Both the position numbers and the translations under genes were made by a program. From NCBI GenBank assembly GCA_002731315.1, contig PCBG01000015.1:1-23500 (forward strand): a stretch of 23,500 nt of DNA. The letters run 5' to 3'. Below the pieces are notes generated by a model, which saw only the letters and a list, made by a program, of their open reading frames with translations, did no database searches and was not told where the DNA came from. Positions 7,650 to 13,997 of the stretch are shown here, piece after piece. This DNA is from Rhodospirillaceae bacterium (GTDB lineage: Bacteria; Pseudomonadota; Alphaproteobacteria; Puniceispirillales; Puniceispirillaceae). Within the stretch, counting starts at the first letter, position 1. Each line of letters starts with the position of its first letter.

Positions 7650-8762
7650 ATGAAACAATCTGCCTTTTTTCATTCCGAATCCTGCTTTTGGCACACGACG
7701 GGCGAAGCTGCCCTAACGCAGCCTGTTGGCGGATGGGTGCAGCCAATGGCGGCTGGCGGGCATGCGGAAAGCCCGGAGTCAAAGCGCAGAATGCTGAATT
7801 TGATGCAGCGCACGGGTTTGTTCGAGGCCTTGGACAGGCCTTCGGCAGTGCAAGCATCTTTAGAGCAGCTTACGAGGATACATACAACGTCCTATCTCCA
7901 AGAATTCCAGTCCCTCAGTGAGCGTGAGGGAGGATTGCTTGGTCCTGCAGCACCTTTTGGAAAAGGGTCATTTGAAATAGCTCGCATGTCGGCGGGCCTC
8001 GCCATAGCAGCGCTAGCTACGGTTCTGAAAGGCAATCACAAGACCGCGTATGCACTTACCCGCCCACCTGGGCATCACTGCCTTGCCGAACATTCGATGG
8101 GTTTTTGCCTTCTGGCAAACATCCCGCTTGCTATAGCGGATGCACGTGAAAAAGGCCTTGGGGGTAGGTTCTTCGTTGTCGACTGGGACGTACATCACGG
8201 CAATGGCACGCAGCATATTTTTTATGAAGACCCAGATGTGCATACGTTATCAATTCATCAGACCAATATGTTTCCGCCGGGATACAACGGTTGGCAGGAG
8301 CGCGGCAGCGGCAGGGGTGAAGGTGCTAATACAAATGTGCCGCTTCCGCCTGGTTGCGGCCATGATGCTTATGTTCATGCCATGCAGAACATTGTTGTGC
8401 CGTTGATTAGGAATTTCCGACCTGAGGCCATCATTATCGCTTCAGGATACGATGCCAGTCATGTGGATCCACTAGCTAGAATGTCATGCTTGTCGACGAC
8501 CTATGCGACCATGACAGACATGCTGGTCGAGGTCGCCGGAGATCTGTGTGACGGTAGGATTGTTGCAGTGCACGAAGGTGGATATTCTGAGGCCTACGTA
8601 CCGTTTTGTGGTCATCGGGTAATCGAAGCGCTGTCGGGGCACACCACCGCGTTGGAAGACCCGTTCCTTGCGAATTTCCTCCGGCAGCAGCCGGACGACG
8701 AGCAGAGGCAGTGGCAATGTGGTTATATCGACAGATTGGCATCGTCGCTTGATTTGCTTTGA
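7650..8762 (+). CDS. Histone-deacetylase-family zinc amidohydrolase (class II-like / acetylpolyamine-amidohydrolase-like)
   Basis: This is a cytoplasmic zinc-dependent deacetylase of the arginase/deacetylase fold, 370 residues from the ATG at 7650. AGGA at 7636-7639 is the nearest SD-like sequence; the frame is also open from a TTG at 7620. The active-site set is complete. The tandem His pair lies in RPPGHHC (H142, H143). The zinc ligands are D180 and H182 in DWDVHHGNGTQ and D268 in SGYDASHVDPLARM. The C-terminal glycine-rich loop HEGGYSEAY contains the Tyr that orients the substrate carbonyl. Bacterial members act on acetylpolyamines, acetylated amino compounds or short acyl amides rather than histones. 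It lies 67 bp after a TAXI-TRAP permease and 42 bp before a sulfatase, on the same strand, so a role in deacetylating an imported compound is a reasonable inference. No signal peptide is seen. Confidence 0.93.
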   Translation: MKQSAFFHSESCFWHTTGEAALTQPVGGWVQPMAAGGHAESPESKRRMLNLMQRTGLFEALDRPSAVQASLEQLTRIHTTSYLQEFQSLSEREGGLLGPAAPFGKGSFEIARMSAGLAIAALATVLKGNHKTAYALTRPPGHHCLAEHSMGFCLLANIPLAIADAREKGLGGRFFVVDWDVHHGNGTQHIFYEDPDVHTLSIHQTNMFPPGYNGWQERGSGRGEGANTNVPLPPGCGHDAYVHAMQNIVVPLIRNFRPEAIIIASGYDASHVDPLARMSCLSTTYATMTDMLVEVAGDLCDGRIVAVHEGGYSEAYVPFCGHRVIEALSGHTTALEDPFLANFLRQQPDDEQRQWQCGYIDRLASSLDLL

Positions 8763-8804
8763 TCATCATTGGCGAAACAATCTTGGCAGTCTAGGGCGGC
8801 AAAA

Positions 8805-10268
8805 ATGAAACAGGATCGGCCAAACATCATACTGATCATGTCTGACAATCAGTCGGCGGATTTCCTTGGCGCCTATGGAAATAACGAAGTTCACACACCG
8901 GCACTAAACGCACTAGCGCAGAACGGTTTACTCTTTCGAAACGCTTATTGTGTAAATGCGATGTGTTCACCCTGTCGCGCGTCTGTTCTAACCGGATTGA
9001 TGCCTTCCACGCATGGCATTCACACTTGGCTGGATGATGGTCTTGAGGATGAATGGCCTGAAAGGTGGAATGCCATTGGTGAATTCGAAAGTTTGCCAGA
9101 AAGATTGCAGACGAATGGCTATAAGACCGCGCTTATTGGCAAATACCATCTCGGCAAGGCCTGGCAGCCCCCGTCCTCTTTTGACCACTGGGTAACGTTT
9201 CCACATGGCCATACGGTGAGTTTCTTTGGGAACAGGATGATTGATAATGACCAGAATTATGTCTATGAGGGCCACTCTGTCGATTTCTTCACCGAACGCA
9301 CAATTGCCTTTCTCGAAACACAAAAAACCAGCAGCGCACCGTTTTTTGCATTTGTGCCCTATAATGGGCCCTATGGGCATTGGCCGGCGATTAGGGGCAG
9401 AGCTGATAACGCTTTCGCAAATCTGTATGATCATGCTTCGCTGGACTCTGTTCCGCGTGAAGGTTTGAGTCAGTCCGTTATTGATCGTTATACAAAACGT
9501 GTGCTTGAAGCGGGCACGCACCCTCACGAACGGTTTGCAGGACCGTTGAAGCTTCCCAATGATACAAACAGTTTGAAGAATTATTTTGCCCAGACATCGC
9601 TCATTGACAGCGGGGTTGGCCGTATCGTTGCGAAGCTTAAATCGCTTGAGATGGATCAGAATACACTCGTAATCTATACAGCCGATCATGGGTTCTCTCT
9701 GGGCAATCATGGCATCTGGGGCCATGGGCTGGCCGCTTGGCCTTCCTCCATGCACAGACCGAGTTATAATATCCCATTAATCATCAGCGGCTGTGGCGTA
9801 ACCCGTAATGAATCGCACGCACTTGTCAGTCAGTTGGATCTGCCAAACACAATCCTTTCATTTGCTAGATTACCACTGCTGAGAGGCAATCTCACAGACT
9901 CGCTGCCGCTTGACCTTAATGACCCCCCGACCATGCATCGCGAGGCCGTCTTTGTAGAACAGGAAGAAACCCGTGCAATAAGGACCAGCACACATCTTTA
10001 CGTAGAGCGTTTCAATGTAGAGGGCTTTGATGGCTTGGAGCCGGAGTTGTACGATCTTGTTAATGATCCAGATGAGAGGGTAAACATTGTGGACACGCCT
10101 GATGTGGCTGATATCCAAGCCACCCTAGTGCTACAGCTTCAGTCGTATTTTGAGAAAGTATCTACGCCCAAGCGTGATCTCTGGCGTGGCGGCAGGCCGA
10201 AATCAAATATAAGCCACAAAGCATTTTGGCAAACGGCGTGGGGTCAAGACTGGAATTGCGGTTTCTAA
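8805..10268 (+). CDS. Sulfatase (formylglycine-dependent, arylsulfatase-like)
   Basis: This is a sulfate-ester hydrolase of the alkaline phosphatase superfamily, 487 residues from the ATG at 8805. A TTG at 8769 would add 12 residues; AGGGCGGC just before the ATG is a modest SD. The maturation motif is complete: C54-S-P-C57-R58-A-S-V-L-T-G, where C54 would be converted to formylglycine by a formylglycine-generating enzyme encoded elsewhere. The N-terminal metal site reads MSDNQSADFLGAYG (D14, N15; the second acidic ligand of the usual DD pair is Asn). The second metal site is TADHGFSLGNHG (D294, H295). No signal peptide is evident, so a cytoplasmic enzyme acting on an imported sulfate ester is likely, matching the TRAP systems upstream. 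It differs clearly from the partial enzyme at 2-754. The substrate is unknown. Confidence 0.93.
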   Translation: MKQDRPNIILIMSDNQSADFLGAYGNNEVHTPALNALAQNGLLFRNAYCVNAMCSPCRASVLTGLMPSTHGIHTWLDDGLEDEWPERWNAIGEFESLPERLQTNGYKTALIGKYHLGKAWQPPSSFDHWVTFPHGHTVSFFGNRMIDNDQNYVYEGHSVDFFTERTIAFLETQKTSSAPFFAFVPYNGPYGHWPAIRGRADNAFANLYDHASLDSVPREGLSQSVIDRYTKRVLEAGTHPHERFAGPLKLPNDTNSLKNYFAQTSLIDSGVGRIVAKLKSLEMDQNTLVIYTADHGFSLGNHGIWGHGLAAWPSSMHRPSYNIPLIISGCGVTRNESHALVSQLDLPNTILSFARLPLLRGNLTDSLPLDLNDPPTMHREAVFVEQEETRAIRTSTHLYVERFNVEGFDGLEPELYDLVNDPDERVNIVDTPDVADIQATLVLQLQSYFEKVSTPKRDLWRGGRPKSNISHKAFWQTAWGQDWNCGF

Positions 10269-10403
10269 GGACAGTTTTGTATGTCCACTAGATTGCCGCC
10301 AGACAAGGCTCTACGAGCCTGATTAAACCTCGCATAAATTATTTATCAAATGGCTGAGGTCTCATCGTAAATAGCAAGTTCATCATATGGCAAAGGAGAT
10401 AAG

Positions 10404-10445
10404 GTGCCCATGCCAGCTAAGTGGATGAAGGTTTTGGAAATTTAA
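10404..10445 (+). other. Very short ORF with strong SD, or remnant of a gene 3' end (unproven)
   Basis: AAGGAG (10393-10398) lies 5 nt before a GTG that opens 13 codons (VPMPAKWMKVLEI) ending at TAA 10443-10445. The same frame is open upstream to a stop near 10369, adding residues such as SSYGKGDK, so the stretch may be the decayed end of an older gene. It is convergent with the cupredoxin gene, whose stop is 1 bp away. No function is proposed. Confidence 0.2.
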
Positions 10446-10446
10446 T

Positions 10447-10896
10447 CTAGTTGGATTTTGGAGATGATTGCGCCTCCTTTAGCAGGCTCATCAAAACTGA
10501 CTGCGCAACATTAGGGAGGTCTATATTCCTTACCTCTCCAATATTGTGAAAATCGTTACCAACCACAACCAGGCCCAGCATCCCCATGTTTAAATGCGGT
10601 GTGCAGCCATACAAATAAACGCCTTTTCTTTCAAAAAGGACAGAATGGAATTCGTTAATATTTGATTTTGGGGGAAGGTCGAGCATTTTTGGGCCAGCAA
10701 GGAACTCCACGTTATGTCCCTTATTTTTTGGCAACCATTCGACAGTGTCGCCGACATCAATCTTCACAATTTCGATGCTGAAAGTATCAAACTGAGTGAA
10801 CTCAATTTGAATGATATCCGCCGCGGCGCGTTTTGAAATCATCACGGCTGCCAGCATGATGGCCAGCAACAAAAGACTAAATTTTTTGCAATCCAA
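10447..10896 (-). CDS. Pseudoazurin-like cupredoxin (second copy), type 1 blue-copper protein
   Basis: This is a small periplasmic copper electron carrier, 149 residues with the signal peptide. All four type 1 copper ligands are present with pseudoazurin spacing: H61 in GHNVEF, and C98, H101 and M106 in YGCTPHLNMGM. The start is a TTG (complement of 10894-10896), 7 nt after GAGG (complement of 10904-10907). The first internal ATG would destroy the signal peptide (hydrophobic core about 7-20, cleavage near SKRAAA). After the copper domain there is a short polar C-terminal tail. It shares the GHNVE and CTPH-x-x-MGM-x-GL-x-x-VG pattern with the cupredoxin at 12059-12478 but is otherwise quite different, so this is an old duplication or separate acquisition. 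It is the last gene of an AT-rich minus-strand cluster. Its redox partner is unknown. Confidence 0.88.
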   Translation of the reverse strand: MDCKKFSLLLLAIMLAAVMISKRAAADIIQIEFTQFDTFSIEIVKIDVGDTVEWLPKNKGHNVEFLAGPKMLDLPPKSNINEFHSVLFERKGVYLYGCTPHLNMGMLGLVVVGNDFHNIGEVRNIDLPNVAQSVLMSLLKEAQSSPKSN

Positions 10897-10947
10897 TATG
10901 ATGCCTCGATATTAACCATTTTAGCGGTGATAGAAAAACTGCCTCAA

Positions 10948-11049
10948 TTAGGGTGTTGTGCCGCATATAAAACCCGGGAGATGGTGCTCGCTGAGGGTCT
11001 CGGTTCTATCTAGTATTTCCCTTAAATTCTTGCCTTGGATTTCCATCAT
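10948..11049 (-). CDS. Hypothetical 33-residue small ORF downstream of heme monooxygenase
   Basis: The frame begins with ATG ATG 7 nt after the stop of the heme-monooxygenase-like gene and ends at TAA (complement of 10948-10950). The predicted peptide is hydrophilic and charged at the N-terminus (MMEIQGKNLREILDRTETLS), then HHLPGF and a CGTTP end. There is no good SD; re-initiation after the upstream gene is possible. It fills most of the gap between two real genes, but a chance ORF of this size is quite possible. No family recognised. Confidence 0.3.
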   Translation of the reverse strand: MMEIQGKNLREILDRTETLSEHHLPGFICGTTP

Positions 11050-11056
11050 GTGTCGC

Positions 11057-11368
11057 TTAAAGCACGGCTGTGAAACCTTCAAATTGTGGGTGTCCCAGGT
11101 AGATGTCGCTATTAGCACCTGCTCCCTTGTGAGCTTGCCGAAAGGCGTCCGATTTAGTCCAATTCAAAAAGTCATCTTCTGATCGCCAAACAGTGTGGGA
11201 TGCATAAAGGGTAAATGTCTTATCTTCATCCATTTTTCCCCTGACTAGGTTGAATTTTTCAAAGCCAGGAACGCCCTCCAGGTGAGAGTCTCTTTGCTTC
11301 CAAATGTTTTCAAAGTCAATCTCTCGACCAGGGCAAATCTTGAACCGGTTCATTGCTATGAACATCAT
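11057..11368 (-). CDS. Antibiotic biosynthesis monooxygenase domain protein, IsdG/HmuQ-like heme-degrading monooxygenase
   Basis: This is a 103-residue dimeric alpha-beta-barrel (ABM) protein. The N-terminal segment FIAMNRFKICPGREIDFENIW and the 'VPGFEKFNLVRG' strand are characteristic of heme-degrading members. Residues N7, W70 (FLNW) and H80 (FRQAH) match in order and spacing the Asn-Trp-His catalytic triad of IsdG/IsdI-type enzymes. Those enzymes open heme to release iron. GAGGA upstream is 4 nt from the first ATG and 7 nt from the second (11363-11365), so the second Met may be the real start. It sits in a minus-strand cluster whose first promoter carries a Fur box, which supports a role in iron acquisition. 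A 133-bp gap with an inverted repeat separates it from the PsiE gene, so it may also have its own promoter. Heme specificity is inferred from the triad. Confidence 0.85.
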   Translation of the reverse strand: MMFIAMNRFKICPGREIDFENIWKQRDSHLEGVPGFEKFNLVRGKMDEDKTFTLYASHTVWRSEDDFLNWTKSDAFRQAHKGAGANSDIYLGHPQFEGFTAVL

Positions 11369-11468
11369 CGTGTCCTCATTTTATTGCAATTGGAGTTGGT
11401 CACTGCACCCATCTTTTTTCGAGCCCCGGCTTTGCCTTCGACAAGGCAGCACACACCTTTTGTGGGCG

Positions 11469-11486
11469 GTTATATAAACATATAAC
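11469..11486. promoter_or_regulatory. AT-rich perfect inverted repeat upstream of the heme monooxygenase gene
   Basis: GTTATAT (11469-11475) and ATATAAC (11480-11486) form a perfect 7-bp inverted repeat with a 4-bp centre. It lies 101 bp upstream of the monooxygenase start and just after the PsiE stop. It could be an operator or part of a promoter. It does not match the Fur, RirA or Irr boxes I know. Confidence 0.4.
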
Positions 11487-11501
11487 TTGTAAGGTAGGTG
11501 C

Positions 11502-11888
11502 CTAATCATCCGTTTGATATGAGTAATGGTTCTTTGGACGGTAACGAACAGCTAAAACCGCAAGTGCAAGTATTAAGATTGCACTTGCCTCATACACCAA
11601 TGAGATCATGTCCATATCTTTGCCCTGTAGAATAATCAGTCGCGTAATAGCAGTGATTGCAATGAATATTGGCAAGGTAATTGGGATACGCTTGCTCACG
11701 AAAAATATCCCGATCATGCCAAGAACCTCAGTGTAAATGAAAAGCAGAAGTAAGTCTGCAAGGCCTACACTTTGGTTTTCAATGATTTTTATTACTTCTT
11801 GGCCAGTTGCAACTATCGCCAATAGCGCAATCGAAGCCAGAAGCAATTTTTCTGCGAAATTTATTAGTTCGGCGATTTTTACTTCCAT
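11502..11888 (-). CDS. PsiE family (phosphate-starvation-inducible E-like) membrane protein
   Basis: This is a 128-residue inner-membrane protein with four predicted transmembrane helices (about residues 6-31, 40-65, 68-90 and 95-118). The helix content and short polar ends match the PsiE family, including TYPE-like motifs such as LLLLFIYTEVLGMIG and the central ITAITRLIIL. The molecular function of PsiE proteins is not established; the Escherichia coli gene is induced by phosphate starvation. I chose the ATG at 11888 (MEVKIAELINFAEKLLLAS), with GGAAAGG about 8 nt upstream. A longer frame from a TTG at 11954 would add a non-membrane leader overlapping the small ORF upstream. It lies 46 bp after the 44-residue ORF and in the same direction as the Fur-boxed cupredoxin, so co-transcription is likely. 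Confidence 0.85.
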   Translation of the reverse strand: MEVKIAELINFAEKLLLASIALLAIVATGQEVIKIIENQSVGLADLLLLFIYTEVLGMIGIFFVSKRIPITLPIFIAITAITRLIILQGKDMDMISLVYEASAILILALAVLAVRYRPKNHYSYQTDD

Positions 11889-11934
11889 ACTCCGGCCTTT
11901 CCGCAAGCTGCAATTTGCATTCAATCCAATTAGT

Positions 11935-12069
11935 CTATAGGCGCCGTGTGGCAACGTTTTCTGATGCCGCGGCCTTAGATGTAGTTGCAGTCATAATTAC
12001 ACCGGCGACGCTGGCGTGAATAAGGCCCATGAATAGGCCCAAAGTCTCTTCATTCTTTCTATAGCTCAT
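11935..12069 (-). CDS. Hypothetical 44-residue small membrane protein overlapping the cupredoxin stop
   Basis: The ATG (complement of 12067-12069) lies inside the last codons of the upstream cupredoxin gene (stop TAG, complement of 12059-12061), an 11-bp overlap in another frame. This arrangement is typical of translational coupling. The frame ends at TAG (complement of 11935-11937), 46 bp before the PsiE start. The peptide begins MSYRKNEETLG, has a hydrophobic stretch LGLFMGLIHASVAGVIMTA around residues 10-28, and ends with a polar KAAASENVATRRL tail. One transmembrane helix with a basic C-terminus is plausible. There is no separate SD. I recognise no family. It may assist the PsiE membrane protein or the cupredoxin, but that is only a position-based guess. 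Confidence 0.5.
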   Translation of the reverse strand: MSYRKNEETLGLFMGLIHASVAGVIMTATTSKAAASENVATRRL

Positions 12070-12478
12070 TAAGAAGGCGCTTGAGCTTTTTCTTACTTTT
12101 ACCTAACGCTTTGGCACCCGAAACCGTATCGAAATTAGATTTATCTTCGCCAACCAAAATTAGGCCAATCATGCCCATGCCTTTGTGTGGGGTGCACCAG
12201 TAGTAATAAATCCCGGCCTGTTCGAAGGTGAGTGAAACTTCTTTATTATTTTTTGACTTAAATTTCATATCATTTGGTGACGACACCATTTCAACATTAT
12301 GGCCTTTATCCGTTGGCACCCAAGTCACTGTATCTCCTATCCCAATGCGAACTATCTCCTCACTGAAAACCATCTTATTTCCATCGGCGTCTTTGTTCAG
12401 CATTTCGATTTTTGCGTCTGCCGCTAGTGCCTGTGAGGAGATGCCTAATGCGAATAGCAAAGCGTATAGTTTCATCAT
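12059..12478 (-). CDS. Pseudoazurin-like cupredoxin, Fur-boxed first gene of the cluster
   Basis: This is a periplasmic type 1 copper electron-transfer protein, 139 residues from the ATG at 12478. The frame is open for 36 more codons, but those overlap the promoter and would bury the signal peptide. The signal peptide ends near QALAA|D (residue 20). Copper ligands are complete: H60 in KGHNVEM, then C95, H98 and M103 in WCTPHKGMGM, with the C-x2-H-x4-M spacing of pseudoazurin. A very Lys-rich C-terminal tail (KALGKSKKKLKRLLNEL) could dock an acidic partner or membrane. A promoter with TTGAGA and TACAAT 17 bp apart, containing a 19-bp Fur box, lies about 80 bp upstream. A copper protein made under low iron suggests substitution for an iron-containing electron carrier; that is inference. 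Confidence 0.9.
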   Translation of the reverse strand: MMKLYALLFALGISSQALAADAKIEMLNKDADGNKMVFSEEIVRIGIGDTVTWVPTDKGHNVEMVSSPNDMKFKSKNNKEVSLTFEQAGIYYYWCTPHKGMGMIGLILVGEDKSNFDTVSGAKALGKSKKKLKRLLNEL

Positions 12479-12554
12479 AGATCCATCTGTTCTTTTTTTG
12501 GTTTTAGTTGTGGTTTTCATGTTCAGGAAGGAAACATGAAAACCATACTTTAAA

Positions 12555-12583
12555 ATTGTATTGATAATGATAATCATTCTCAA
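12555..12583 (-). promoter_or_regulatory. Sigma-70-type promoter overlapped by a Fur box
   Basis: Read on the minus strand, TTGAGA (complement of 12578-12583) and TACAAT (complement of 12555-12560) are separated by exactly 17 bp. The 19 bases at 12563-12581 read GATAATGATAATCATTCTC on the plus strand, matching the classic Fur consensus GATAATGATAATCATTATC at 18 of 19 positions. Fur with iron bound would block polymerase here. It lies about 80 bp before the cupredoxin ATG. Some alphaproteobacterial Fur proteins respond to manganese instead, so the signal metal is uncertain. Confidence 0.85.
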
Positions 12584-12586
12584 CAA

Positions 12587-12884
12587 AAAAATTATACGGT
12601 TTGACTTAGTATACGTGGAATACGCATTAACGTATAATCAGCATAGACGATTAACCAAAAAGCGGTCTAGCTATCTGAAAAAGTCGTCAAGAACTATCAC
12701 GATACGTTTGTTTTATTATGCACTTTGATGGCTTAGCGGCAAATTTCTTGCAATGCCTTCGTAAGTGTGGACTGAATCAGGTGGCATGAAGTAATTACTG
12801 CTAGGCTGGCTAATTTTGAGCCAGCAGTCGATGACATTGAATTGGGGTTGCCGGGGCTGGCTGCTTGATTTTAAACGAAGCCAG
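12587..12884. other. AT-rich intergenic region with inverted repeats and no gene
   Basis: No supported gene lies between the Fur-boxed promoter and the end of the LysR gene. TATACGT (12610-12616) and ACGTATA (12630-12636) form a perfect 7-bp inverted repeat with a 13-bp spacer. GCTGGCT (12805-12811) and AGCCAGC (12819-12825) form a hairpin with a 7-nt loop. CTGGCT (12857-12862) with AGCCAG (12879-12884), right after the LysR stop, could be a weak terminator, but none has a T-run. Confidence 0.45.
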
Positions 12885-13814
12885 TCAGGATCCGTTTCTG
12901 GACATACTGCCTGCCACCTGCATAGCCACACTCTCGACCCGTTGCCTCAACCATCTATGTGCCGGATCATTCTGGCTTCTTTCGTGCCACACCATATAAA
13001 TTGCAACGGGGTCACTGTCGAAAGGAAGCGGTGCAACGTCCAGTGTTCGAAGTGTTCGCAAACGCATCAAATCCATCTGCGTCGCTATGATTCTTGTGCC
13101 TTTGATAAACGGAGTAATGGCATTAAAATTAGAAACGGTAACGACAGGTCGTTTGATTAGCGATTTGTCAACTTCATTGCTTGACCAGATTGACCATGAG
13201 GTGCGTCCTTCCATGAACCGGACGCTCAGATGTTGGGCGTTGTAGAAATCTTCGAGGGTCTGCGGCGGATCACCCATTTCGGCGTCAAAGAAACACATCA
13301 TCCTGCCCCTGAGGACTATCTTCTGATAGATGTCGGAGGCCTCTGGTGGTAGAGGAGTGAGGGCCAGATGGCACCTTGAATCACGAATCCACGGCACACT
13401 CGGCTGTCCAGATGGGATGAACTGAAGTTCGAGGGTTATGCCTTCAGCAATCGCGTCCCGGAGCAGCTTGGGGAAGATCAGGTCGCGCTGCATGTCATTG
13501 GCTGCGACAACGAAGCTCATTTCTTCGTGCAACGGGTTGAAGGAACGCTGCTCTGTCAGGCGCTGCAGGCTGTCCAGTGCCTCTATTACGCTTGCTTTTA
13601 AAGCAAGCGCCGTTTCTGTCGGTGTCAATCGATGGCCTGTTCTGATGAAAAGTGGATCACCAAGTATGTGCCGAAGCCGTCGTAGAATATGACTAACCGC
13701 AGGCTGTGTAAGATCAAGTTTCTCTGCCGCCTTGGAGACGGATGAGAGTTCGAGGATAGTCAGGAAGGCTCGCAAGGTGTGGCCATCCAGGTCCATGAAA
13801 TTTTTACTTTTCAT
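12885..13814 (-). CDS. LysR family transcriptional regulator
   Basis: This is a DNA-binding transcriptional regulator of 309 residues, the usual LysR length. The N-terminal winged helix-turn-helix is clear at about residues 11-68: LRAFLTILELSSVSKAAEKL then LTQPAVSHILRRLRHILGD, followed by LFIRTG and LTPTETA. The remainder (about 93-290) is the effector-binding domain with its two lobes. It is transcribed divergently from the binding-fold protein at 13998, with a 183-bp AT-rich gap, the standard arrangement for a LysR protein and its target. An AAAGAG sequence about 6-8 nt before the ATG serves as a moderate SD. The co-inducer is unknown; the nearby FAD-dependent hydroxylase suggests an aromatic compound, but this is inference from context only. 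Confidence 0.95.
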   Translation of the reverse strand: MKSKNFMDLDGHTLRAFLTILELSSVSKAAEKLDLTQPAVSHILRRLRHILGDPLFIRTGHRLTPTETALALKASVIEALDSLQRLTEQRSFNPLHEEMSFVVAANDMQRDLIFPKLLRDAIAEGITLELQFIPSGQPSVPWIRDSRCHLALTPLPPEASDIYQKIVLRGRMMCFFDAEMGDPPQTLEDFYNAQHLSVRFMEGRTSWSIWSSNEVDKSLIKRPVVTVSNFNAITPFIKGTRIIATQMDLMRLRTLRTLDVAPLPFDSDPVAIYMVWHERSQNDPAHRWLRQRVESVAMQVAGSMSRNGS

Positions 13815-13997
13815 CTTTTACTCTTTAATAAAAAATTGGCGTTCTTGCATTAATAATTTTTATTATAAATATAAAATTGCATGAATTGTGATTATGGGTC
13901 TACGAACTTAATCTAACGGATGACGTTGGCCCAAGGGTCTGCAGACTTAGGAAGTAAATATCGTGTAACGAAATGAAGTTTAGACGGGAGATTTTAA
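13815..13997. promoter_or_regulatory. Divergent LysR/target intergenic region with direct repeats
   Basis: This AT-rich region holds the promoters of the LysR gene and of the gene at 13998. TTGCATTAAT (13845-13854) and TTGCATGAAT (13877-13886) are direct repeats with one mismatch. They start 32 bp apart, about three helical turns, and are candidate LysR binding sites. GGGAG (13986-13990) is the SD of the downstream gene. Confidence 0.45.

Noticed and set aside
8988..9755. 255-codon minus-strand open frame inside the sulfatase gene
   Set aside because: The sulfatase on the other strand has catalytic and metal motifs throughout this stretch; the antisense product has no family character.
12479..12586. 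N-terminal extension of the first cupredoxin
   Set aside because: It would start inside the promoter/Fur box and place a Lys/Thr-rich segment before a normal signal peptide; the ATG at 12478 is more sensible.
12805..12825. Hairpin GCTGGCT/AGCCAGC as terminator
   Set aside because: There is no T-run on either strand and it is distant from both flanking stop codons.
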